DNA of 64,000 nt. Source: Hespellia sp. GTDB taxonomy: Bacteria; Bacillota; Clostridia; Lachnospirales; Lachnospiraceae. A program made the translations under genes and the position numbers. This document shows, piece after piece, positions 56,087 to 64,000 of the stretch (positions are counted from its first letter, which is position 1; each line of letters begins with the position of its first letter). The notes beneath the pieces were generated by a model, which searched no databases, was not told the DNA's origin, and worked only from the letters and a program-made list of their open reading frames with translations. The stretch spans positions 1-64,000 of the forward strand of contig JAQUUC010000001.1 of the NCBI GenBank assembly GCA_028694105.1, written 5' to 3'.

Positions 56087-57019
56087 ATGCTACATGAAGT
56101 GAGTTTTCCTTCCTACAACAAAAGAGATGAGGTACAGGGCTGGATTTACGTTCCGGCTGCAAAACCAAAAGGAATTGTTCAGGTTGTGCATGGCTTCGGA
56201 GAACATTCCAGAAGGTATCTGCATATGATTGTTGCATTTATGGACGCGGGTTATATTGTAGCGGCGGATGATCATGTGGGACACGGAAAAACAGCAATGG
56301 CGAATAACACTTGGGGCGATTGGGGAAATGCAGGATTTCACACGATGATGGAAGACGAACACAGTTTGAAAAATCTGGTGTGCAGGAAATATCCGAATCT
56401 TCCATATTTCCTTTTTGGACACAGTATGGGTTCGTTCATTGTGAGAGATTTCATTTCCAAGTACGGGAATGAATTGGCAGGCGCGACCATCTGTGGTACG
56501 ACCGGTACATTTCGGCATGCAGCGGAGACCGGAGTACAGCTGGAGAAAGCAATTGCCGAGGGACACGGACAGGAATCCACATCCGAATACGCAGGTGCAC
56601 TGATGGGCTGGATGTGTGAGCGCTGCGATGATGTCAGTATTGGAAATGAGTGGATCTGTGCAGATGCTTATGTACAGAGAGATCATGCGGACGATCCATT
56701 TGACGCATTTACGAAGCCGACATCCAATCAGGCAATCTACTATTTTATCCATATGATGGAGGATATCAAAGGAACGCAGTGGGCGAAGAGGGTGCCGACA
56801 GATCTTCCAATCTATAACATTGCGGGAGATCAGGACCCGGTTGGCGAATACGGAAAGGGTGTCTATGAAGTGAGTAACTGGCTTGTGGAGACGGGACATA
56901 ACGTACAGACAAAAGTGTACTCCGGCTATCGTCATGAGATTCATAACTATAGCGCAATCAAGGCTGAAGTTGAAGCTGGAATTGTAAATTTCATGGATCA
57001 GGTGTTATTGGATTTGTAA
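56087..57019 (+). CDS. alpha/beta hydrolase (lysophospholipase / monoacylglycerol lipase-like)
   Basis: GIVQVVHGFGEHSRRYLHM; ADDHVGHGKT; LFGHSMGSFIVRDF (GxSxG). Confidence 0.93.
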   Translation: MLHEVSFPSYNKRDEVQGWIYVPAAKPKGIVQVVHGFGEHSRRYLHMIVAFMDAGYIVAADDHVGHGKTAMANNTWGDWGNAGFHTMMEDEHSLKNLVCRKYPNLPYFLFGHSMGSFIVRDFISKYGNELAGATICGTTGTFRHAAETGVQLEKAIAEGHGQESTSEYAGALMGWMCERCDDVSIGNEWICADAYVQRDHADDPFDAFTKPTSNQAIYYFIHMMEDIKGTQWAKRVPTDLPIYNIAGDQDPVGEYGKGVYEVSNWLVETGHNVQTKVYSGYRHEIHNYSAIKAEVEAGIVNFMDQVLLDL

Positions 57020-57037
57020 TTCGCAAAAAAGAATCCG

Positions 57038-57083
57038 GAAGGTAGCTGCCGTACCGGGCGTATCTGAGTACGACAGCTTCTTT
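57038..57083 (+). terminator. interrupted hairpin downstream of the lipase gene (possible terminator)
   Basis: GAAG-gta-GCTG-c-CGTAC...GTACG-a-CAGC-TTC followed by TTT. Confidence 0.45.
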
Positions 57084-57156
57084 ACGGTGATTGAGAGTTC
57101 TCATGGGGAATAGAAATGCCGGCCAGAAAAAAGTCTGAAAAAAATAAATTTTTATA

Positions 57157-57185
57157 TTGACTCGGATATGGATGTTTGATATAAT
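57157..57185 (+). promoter_or_regulatory. tRNA-Cys promoter
   Basis: TTGACT (57157-57162), N17, TATAAT (57180-57185). Confidence 0.8.
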
Positions 57186-57232
57186 TGCAATTGTGTCGAG
57201 CGGAGAGTCTTCGATACACGGCAATAAAATAT

Positions 57233-57304
57233 GGCGCAGTAGCCAAGTGGTAAGGCAATGGTCTGCAACACCAGTATGCACCAGTTCAAATCTGGTCTGC
57301 GCCT
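57233..57304 (+). tRNA. tRNA-Cys(GCA)
   Basis: GGCGCAG...CTGCGCC acceptor stem, anticodon loop CTGCAAC, T-arm ACCAG-TTCAAAT-CTGGT. The CCA end is not encoded. Confidence 0.93.
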
Positions 57305-57310
57305 TAGTTG

Positions 57311-57357
57311 AAAAACTCCAAAATCCTTTGAAACATAAAGGACTTTGGAGTTTTTTC
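57311..57357 (+). terminator. terminator after tRNA-Cys
   Basis: AAAACTCCAAAATCCTTT-N7-AAAGGACTTTGGAGTTTTTT. Confidence 0.85.
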
Positions 57358-57418
57358 TTTTTAAGTAAAAGTTATATCGGCAGCCAGCCTCTCATCTATT
57401 TACATTGTATGCTATGAA

Positions 57419-60400
57419 TTAAACGCTGATTTCTTCATGTAAAGTAAAGGAATATATAAGCTTCTCTTTGACCTTTTTCCCAGTCATCTGTTCCAGTGCC
57501 TGCGCATAATAATCCAGCTGACCGTGATAGCGTTCTAAAAGTTCAGATGCTTTTCGCACCTGATCCGTCTTATAATCCAGAACCACCAGCTCGTTATCCT
57601 CCTCAAAATAGACATCGATAATTCCCTGTACCAGAATCATCTCATCACTCTTCTGCTCCGGATAGATTTCCTTTGCATCCACACCAAGGACAAAGGGCTG
57701 CTCCGCATGCAGCTGCCCCTTCCGCGCTGCCTGATGCATACGGACCCCGGAGTCACATTGCAGAAAATGCAGCATATCCTCCGCATTGATGCACTCCGCC
57801 ATCTCCTTCGTCATCTTTTCTTCCGCTTCAAATCTGGCAACCGCCGCCTTCACAGCCTCCACATCGTACACTTCTGAAAAATCAAGCAGCTCCAGAAACT
57901 TATGATAAGCAGTTCCTCTCGATGCTCCTTTTAATTCTGTCTCCTGCTGCAAGAATGCAGGCACAATCGCTGATGTCTCTTCACGGCGGTACATTTCCTC
58001 GCCGACCGTATCAGACGCTTCGCCCCCTGCTGCCGCCTCCATCTGACTGATTCGCTTCTTCAGTTCTGAAACGGTGAATTTCATTTTCAGCTGTTCTTCA
58101 GACTGGTATGCATAGGTAAATCCTAATTCTTCCTCCAGCTTCTGCCGGATTTTCTCATCATAGGAAATGGAATCGTCCCAATTCAGCAATACCTGTTCCG
58201 CAATCGCATCGGCACTTGTCTCAATCACATCGGCGCTTTCCAGATCACTTGTATCTACCACTCTTGTCCTCAGTGGAATCTGGTCCGGTCTGCCCTGAAT
58301 GCATGGGATTACCCAGTCAAAATAAGTTCTTGCTTTCATCAGCGCAGAATAATCGATCTCCGGTGAATCCTCTTCCAACAGACGCATCGGATCCTTTACC
58401 GTTCCAATCATAATGAGCTTTTCTTTTGCTCTGGTCAATGCAACATAGAGGATTCGAAGCTCCTCACCGAGTGCTTCTATTTTCTTTTCTTCCTGAATCA
58501 CTTTCCGAAGCAGTGTCGGTGATTTTGTGCGGTACTGAAGGTCAATCGCGTCCACGCCGACACCCCATTTTGAGTGAATAAGCAGAGCGTCCGTCATATC
58601 CTTCATATTAAACTGCTTGCCCATGCCCGCCACGAAGACGATTGGAAATTCCAGCCCTTTACTTTTATGAATACTCATCAGGCGAACGACATCTGCACCA
58701 TCCTCGGTCAGCGACGCTTCACCGTAATCTACATCGTATTTTTTCAATTGTTCTATATACCGGATGAAATTAAACAGACCTTTATAGCTTGTCCCTTCAA
58801 ATGCAACCGCTTTTTCTACCAGCATGTCTACATTTGCCTTCCTCTGCTGTCCGCCCGGCATGGCAAGAATGTGATCCCCGTAGCCTGATTCATCGATGAT
58901 CTTCCACAGAAGTTCATGGATGGGGGTATACGGAACCATCTCACGGTATCGCTCTATCTGCCGCATCGTGCTTCTCAGCCTGCCAGTCCAGCCGTCATCA
59001 TCTTCTGCCCCGGCACGCGCATCTTCCCCGGCAAATCTCACCACAGCCTCATAGAACGGCAGCTCCGGATACGCAGTCCGTATCACTGCCAGCTCTCCCG
59101 CCTTCAGTCCGATCATCGGGGAGGTCAGAACCGCACTGAGTGGAAGATCCTGTCTCTGGTTATCCAATACACTTAAGTAGTTTAATAACAGGCTCACCTC
59201 ATAGGTGGCAAAATACCCTTCCGTCTTTCCCACATAAGCCGGAATGCCCTCTCGCGTCAGGATTTCTGCAAATTCCTCGCTCCATCCCTTCACGCTCCGG
59301 GTCAGAATTACGATATCTTTGTAGGAAGCTCTGCGGTACTCACCTGTCACTTTATCCCGCACCGTCTGCGTGCGCAGCAATTCTTTGATACGCTGTGCAA
59401 TCGCGTGTCCTTCCGTCTCTCTTGCCGGAACCTTCCTCTCGCCAGTTACTTCCCCCTTCTCAATCACCGGAATCGGGGAGGTGTCCACCAGAATCACTTC
59501 CGCGTCATTGATGTTCTGCTGATTTGCATCCCACTGCTCTTCATAATCCGCGCCGAGATACAGTGCCACAGATTTGTCGTAGGTAATGCCGCCCAGCTCC
59601 GCCCTCATAATCCGCTCAAAAATGTAGTTGACGCTGTTGAGTACCTGCGCTCTGCTCCGGAAATTTTTGTGCAGATCAATACGCTGCCGGTCACTGTCCG
59701 CCAACGTATAAGTGTGATATTTTTCCATGAACAGCTCCGGTCTCGACAGCCGGAAACTGTAGATGCTCTGCTTCACATCGCCTACCATGAACATGTTATT
59801 CTGCCCGCGGCTCACGCTCGATACGCTGGTCAGAATCGCCTCCTGAATCAGGTTACTGTCCTGATACTCGTCAATCATCACTTCCACAAACTGCTCCTGA
59901 TATTCCTTCGCTATCATGGACGGTACAAGCTCTCCGTCCTTTTCTTCTGTCAGAATCCGAAGTGCAAACTGCTCCATGTCTCCGAAATCGATCATCCCCT
60001 GCTTCAGCTTCTGTGCGGCAAACATTTCTCCATATCGGATGACAAGGTCTGCGAGTACGCGCACAGATTCCCCCGCATTTTTCATATTCTCCAATACTTC
60101 CTGCGGCGGAGCTGAAAAATAGGAATCGCTGATTTTCTTAACCGCAGCCTTTGCCGCGGCGCGAATGTTCTTGATCTGTTCCCTTTTCTCATCGGATACT
60201 GCGATGTCCTTTTTCGCGGACAGACGTTTCCACTCCAGATTCTGCGCTGCCTCATACATTTGCGCAAAGGTCACGGCCCTTTCCATCCGCCTCACAAATC
60301 CGAGGTCGGATTCCAGCATTTCCCGGTACATATACGGCCCATCCGTCTGATCGCAGACTTCAATCCCCGCTTCTAACATTCGGACCGTGTCGGTCAGATA

Positions 60401-61057
60401 TCGCGAGAGCATTTCCACCGTTCGTCTCATATAACGCGGTTCTAAGGCTTCCTCACCGGTCTGATATTCACTGACGCAGTCGCGAATCCACTGTTCCGGC
60501 CGCGGATAGCTTCTGGAATACTCGTACCACCTGAGGATCAATTCTTCAATCTTCTTATCATCACGCCCGGTTGCAAACCGTTCAATGAATGCGAGAAACT
60601 CGCCCTCTGCCGCATCGTACTTTTCTTCCAGAAGCTGCTCTACGATGTCATGACTCAGCAGCTTGCGCTCCCCTTCATCGCAGATGCGAAATCCCGGATC
60701 AAGGTCAATCACGTGAAAATGATCCCGGATAACGGAGAGGCAGAAGCTGTGAATCGTGGTGATCGAAGCGTTGTGGATCAAGGTTGCCTGTCTCTGCAGG
60801 TGTACATTCTCCGGATGCGCCTCCAGCTCCTTCTCAATGGCGAGACGGATTCTCTCTTTCATCTCCGCCGCCGCAGCCTCGGTAAATGTCACAATGAGAA
60901 GACGGTCCACATCAATGGGATCTTCCCCGGTCAGTCTCTGTATGATACGCTCCACGAGTACCGCAGTCTTCCCGGAACCGGCTGCTGCCGATACCAGAAT
61001 GTTGCGGTCACGGATATCAATGACTTTCTGTTGTTCTTCTGTCCAGTTCACTCCCAT
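57419..61057 (-). CDS. addA: helicase-exonuclease AddAB subunit AddA
   Basis: WTEEQQKVIDIRDRNILVSAAAGSGKTAVLVERI; MIDEYQDSN; LVVLDYKTDQV nuclease motif. Confidence 0.96.
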   Translation of the reverse strand: MGVNWTEEQQKVIDIRDRNILVSAAAGSGKTAVLVERIIQRLTGEDPIDVDRLLIVTFTEAAAAEMKERIRLAIEKELEAHPENVHLQRQATLIHNASITTIHSFCLSVIRDHFHVIDLDPGFRICDEGERKLLSHDIVEQLLEEKYDAAEGEFLAFIERFATGRDDKKIEELILRWYEYSRSYPRPEQWIRDCVSEYQTGEEALEPRYMRRTVEMLSRYLTDTVRMLEAGIEVCDQTDGPYMYREMLESDLGFVRRMERAVTFAQMYEAAQNLEWKRLSAKKDIAVSDEKREQIKNIRAAAKAAVKKISDSYFSAPPQEVLENMKNAGESVRVLADLVIRYGEMFAAQKLKQGMIDFGDMEQFALRILTEEKDGELVPSMIAKEYQEQFVEVMIDEYQDSNLIQEAILTSVSSVSRGQNNMFMVGDVKQSIYSFRLSRPELFMEKYHTYTLADSDRQRIDLHKNFRSRAQVLNSVNYIFERIMRAELGGITYDKSVALYLGADYEEQWDANQQNINDAEVILVDTSPIPVIEKGEVTGERKVPARETEGHAIAQRIKELLRTQTVRDKVTGEYRRASYKDIVILTRSVKGWSEEFAEILTREGIPAYVGKTEGYFATYEVSLLLNYLSVLDNQRQDLPLSAVLTSPMIGLKAGELAVIRTAYPELPFYEAVVRFAGEDARAGAEDDDGWTGRLRSTMRQIERYREMVPYTPIHELLWKIIDESGYGDHILAMPGGQQRKANVDMLVEKAVAFEGTSYKGLFNFIRYIEQLKKYDVDYGEASLTEDGADVVRLMSIHKSKGLEFPIVFVAGMGKQFNMKDMTDALLIHSKWGVGVDAIDLQYRTKSPTLLRKVIQEEKKIEALGEELRILYVALTRAKEKLIMIGTVKDPMRLLEEDSPEIDYSALMKARTYFDWVIPCIQGRPDQIPLRTRVVDTSDLESADVIETSADAIAEQVLLNWDDSISYDEKIRQKLEEELGFTYAYQSEEQLKMKFTVSELKKRISQMEAAAGGEASDTVGEEMYRREETSAIVPAFLQQETELKGASRGTAYHKFLELLDFSEVYDVEAVKAAVARFEAEEKMTKEMAECINAEDMLHFLQCDSGVRMHQAARKGQLHAEQPFVLGVDAKEIYPEQKSDEMILVQGIIDVYFEEDNELVVLDYKTDQVRKASELLERYHGQLDYYAQALEQMTGKKVKEKLIYSFTLHEEISV

Positions 61058-61058
61058 G

Positions 61059-64000
61059 TTATGCCTCCTCCCCGTTTGTTTCATCTGTTTTTTTCGGCGA
61101 AACTGTCTGCTTCATTTTATATAGAGCCTCTTCGTCCGATAACGGTTCCAGCTCATTCTGTTCATATCCCAGTCTCGTATCAAACCCGCAGATATTCTTA
61201 AAGCTGCAATACTCACAGCTGCTCTGCCCGTTGTAGACTGACGGAACCGGGTCTGCCGCGCCGGACAGCATTTTCGCCTTCGCCTGATCCAGCACCTTGC
61301 CGGCATATGCAAAGATTCTCTCAAAGTTCTCTTCGCTGACCACCTTGGACGCACTGCCCAGATTCTGGTCCTTCTTTACCGATACCGGAATTACCAGTGA
61401 TTTCCCCTGCAAATTCTTATCGAGATGTTCAATGTTCTGCCGGTCTGCATTCACAAGCCCGTCCAGCTGCAGTGCCGATAATATCTCCCGTTCGATGGCT
61501 GCCACATCTGAAGCCTTCTCCACAATCGGGTCTTTGATACGGTAATAGAAGATGCCCGAAGGAATGATGTTCTTTCCCGGATGCTTCTTTGCCTCCATCT
61601 CCATCGCCTGCTTCATATAGACGGCAAGCTGCATCTGAAGACCGTAATACAGCTCCGACAAATCGAACGCCTTTACGCCGGTCTTATAATCAATGACCTT
61701 CACATATACCTTGTCATCCTCCTCGCAAATGTCAATCCGGTCTATCTTGCCGGCTCCGAAATTATACTCCTGCTCACTCGGTCTGAAATCCCCGCACTCC
61801 AGCTGTCTGGTCAGTGCCCACACGGTGCGGTTCATCAGCCGTTTGATCCTTGTAATCATATATTCATTCCGGGCATTGCTGTACAGAACGGTGTTGCCAT
61901 AGTCTGCAACACTCTCACTGACACTGCTTTCAACCAGTTCTTTTTTGAGCTCTTCGCCCACCTCTGTCCATTCCAGCTGCTGCATTTGCAGCTTCTTAGA
62001 ATATTTCTCAATGGCACTATGCGCAATGATTCCAAGATCTACGTTCTGGAATTCGTAGACTTCCCGTTCCTGCAAATGTAATCCATAGGAGAGGAAATGT
62101 GCATAAGCACAGGAAATGAATTTCTCCAGCCGTGTCACGCTGACCTTCGGCATCTCTCCATATAATTCCATTGCAGTCTTTTCGGTCAGATTTTCCCGCT
62201 CTTTTTGACAGAATGCTGTCTTCACCATCTCTTCCACTCTGCCGCGCAGCTGCGGATGACTGTGATACCAGCGATACAGCTCCTTCCACTCTTCACCGAT
62301 CCCCTTCTGTCTCTCCAAAAGTCCCCGGGTCAGATATTCCATACCGCCATCTGGTGTACTTTCGCGCTCTGCAAATGTAACTGCAGCTTCATCCACCACG
62401 GAAATGCCGGGGAACAGCTTCCTCACCTCTCCGACCAGATAGGCAGGACGCACCGCCTTCTCATCGGAGCCGAGACGACTGTAAGACAGATACAGATGCT
62501 CCGTCGGTTTCGTCATGCTGAGGTACAGGTAGAATTTCTGAATGTAAGCTTTTTCTTTTGGTCCCGGCGTCAGGCTCACCCCTTCCTCCAGCAGATGTTC
62601 CCGGTCCCGTTCAGAAAGCAGCCCGCCTTTTCCGAGCTGTCCCGGAATCAGGGTATCATTTGCCCCGATTAAAAAGAGCGCCTTAATATCTTTTAATCTC
62701 GTTCGCTCGATGTCCCCGATGACCACCTGATCCAGACTCGGCGGAATGACACCGACCTTTGCCTCCTCCAGTCCGGCATCTAAAAGCTCACAATATTCCG
62801 CTAAAGAAATATATTCATTTCCTAATAAACTAACAAATTTATCAAACAAGTCAATTACAATGCGATATACCTGCGAATATTCTTTTGCAAGTGCCAGTTC
62901 CCCTTCCTTCTGGAAACGCTCTTCCATCCGGGAAACCTTCTCCTGCATCTGTTCTTTCACCAGAAATTCGTACACTGCACCCGTCACGTCGCGCACGGTT
63001 TTCTTCCGCTGCTTCAATACAAATGCAAGCTCGTCAATCATTTCCACAAACCGAACACGGATTCCGTTCAGCTTCCCCAAGTCTTCCTCAGACATGCGTT
63101 TCGTTCTGCGAACCCAGACCGTCTGCCACTTCTTGTAACCGCGGATTCCGGTTGCGATGACATAATTCTCCAGCTCATCCATTTCCGCTCTGTCAAACGG
63201 TGTCAGTCCGGTACGCAGGAAGCGGAACACACTTTCATACGTATATCCCTGCTCCGCCATCGCGAGCAGACTGCGCACGTATTCCACAAAGGAATTGAGC
63301 AGCACGCTCTTCTTGTGATCCATAAAGACCGGAATATCGTAACGCTCGCATATCTTTTCCAGATGATTGGCATAGATATTCAGATCTCCGGTGATGACCG
63401 CAATCTCGCGATACCGGTATCCTTTTGTCCGCACCAGTTTACGGATTTCTCCCGCCACAAACTGCGCTTCCTCCTTTGGACTGGCGGCGCAGTGAATCTC
63501 AACCGCATTCTGCTTCCGGTCATATTTTCTGTTCGAATAGCGGAATAATTCAGATTCCAAAAAGGCCAGCGCCTCATTTGTCCGGAATCGGTACACCGGC
63601 TTGTCAAACAGCCGCACCGGTTCCTCAATGATCGTATGTGCTTCCTGCGCCACCCTGACCAGCGACGTTACCATCTGCTTGCTCAGTGCAAACATCTGAT
63701 AGGGATGCTGATATACAAACGGGTCCTCCGCCCCGTCTATGGTTACGGTAACGAGAATCTGATCACAGATTCCAAGCAGCCGCTGAATCAGCTTATTCTG
63801 GACCGGTGTGAATCCGGTAAAGCCATCCAGTGCAATCACACTGCCCTTTAGAATCCCGGACTGCTCCGCCACCTCGCAGAGTACATCCAGCAGCTCTTCC
63901 TTCGTGATGTACTTATCCTGAAGATATTTCATGAAGCCCTCGTAGACTACGCGGATATCCTGCAGCTTATAGGAAAGATACTGGTCCGGGTTCAGCTCCG
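61059..64000 (-). CDS. addB: helicase-exonuclease AddAB subunit AddB (5' end lies beyond the window)
   Basis: Frame stays open through 64000 (…ELNPDQYLSYKLQDIRVVYEGF-MKYLQ), so the ATG at 63932 is internal; C-terminal KVIDYKTG and C-x2-C-x5-C Fe-S pattern (CEYCSFKNIC). Confidence 0.94.
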   Translation of the reverse strand, partial: ELNPDQYLSYKLQDIRVVYEGFMKYLQDKYITKEELLDVLCEVAEQSGILKGSVIALDGFTGFTPVQNKLIQRLLGICDQILVTVTIDGAEDPFVYQHPYQMFALSKQMVTSLVRVAQEAHTIIEEPVRLFDKPVYRFRTNEALAFLESELFRYSNRKYDRKQNAVEIHCAASPKEEAQFVAGEIRKLVRTKGYRYREIAVITGDLNIYANHLEKICERYDIPVFMDHKKSVLLNSFVEYVRSLLAMAEQGYTYESVFRFLRTGLTPFDRAEMDELENYVIATGIRGYKKWQTVWVRRTKRMSEEDLGKLNGIRVRFVEMIDELAFVLKQRKKTVRDVTGAVYEFLVKEQMQEKVSRMEERFQKEGELALAKEYSQVYRIVIDLFDKFVSLLGNEYISLAEYCELLDAGLEEAKVGVIPPSLDQVVIGDIERTRLKDIKALFLIGANDTLIPGQLGKGGLLSERDREHLLEEGVSLTPGPKEKAYIQKFYLYLSMTKPTEHLYLSYSRLGSDEKAVRPAYLVGEVRKLFPGISVVDEAAVTFAERESTPDGGMEYLTRGLLERQKGIGEEWKELYRWYHSHPQLRGRVEEMVKTAFCQKERENLTEKTAMELYGEMPKVSVTRLEKFISCAYAHFLSYGLHLQEREVYEFQNVDLGIIAHSAIEKYSKKLQMQQLEWTEVGEELKKELVESSVSESVADYGNTVLYSNARNEYMITRIKRLMNRTVWALTRQLECGDFRPSEQEYNFGAGKIDRIDICEEDDKVYVKVIDYKTGVKAFDLSELYYGLQMQLAVYMKQAMEMEAKKHPGKNIIPSGIFYYRIKDPIVEKASDVAAIEREILSALQLDGLVNADRQNIEHLDKNLQGKSLVIPVSVKKDQNLGSASKVVSEENFERIFAYAGKVLDQAKAKMLSGAADPVPSVYNGQSSCEYCSFKNICGFDTRLGYEQNELEPLSDEEALYKMKQTVSPKKTDETNGEEA

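Noticed and set aside
56090-56944. 284-aa ORF antisense to the lipase gene
   Set aside because: Mirrors the strongly supported alpha/beta hydrolase in a shadow frame; composition is Cys/His/Arg-rich without domain motifs.
59405-60115. 236-aa plus-strand ORF inside addA
   Set aside because: Antisense shadow ORF within a confidently identified gene; no RBS or family motif.
62205-62672. 155-aa and other plus-strand ORFs opposite addB
   Set aside because: Antisense artefacts of codon composition.
63932-63932. ATG at 63932 as the addB start
   Set aside because: The reading frame stays open to the window edge with AddB-like sequence, so the true start is beyond 64000.

Overview
This 64 kb window is chromosomal sequence from an anaerobic, probably spore-forming Firmicute. 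The 16S 5' end and gene content look like Lachnospiraceae / Clostridium cluster XIVa. Nearly all genes lie on the minus strand. From left to right it contains: the 5' end of a 16S rRNA gene with tandem rrn promoters; radA and clpC; a long pyrF-K-D-E / vanZ / M29 peptidase / purE-M-N-D / HPt gene string; an ftsE-ftsX-M23-ctpA cell-wall module; a PadR/DUF1700/DUF4097/PspC envelope-stress operon; CapA and a truncated GGDEF protein; a DUF1016 (PDDEXK) gene bordered by two perfect 26-bp palindromes; rpsF-ssb-rpsR with a structured ssb-rpsR spacer; sortase B and two KTGD-type cell-wall-anchored proteins (a beta-helix protein and a 1952-aa GH78 rhamnosidase); a ~12.6 kb catabolic cluster (TRAP transporter, MFS, type I 3-dehydroquinate dehydratase, OYE/FAD oxidoreductase, TIM-barrel isomerase, two Zn-dehydrogenases, creatininase-family hydrolase, HMG-CoA-lyase-like enzyme, GntR/FCD regulator); a lipase; tRNA-Cys; and addA/addB (addB runs off the window). 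The strongest candidates for something undescribed are: (1) the catabolic cluster, which combines the enzyme classes of ring-opening cyclitol catabolism with a catabolic-looking AroD, plus a matching GntR operator array with 10-bp-phased GTGAT half-sites; (2) a tandemly duplicated structured RNA element between ssb and rpsR; (3) the palindrome pair at the DUF1016 gene. No CRISPR array, prophage or IS transposase was seen. All calls were made by reading the sequence; no database search was run.
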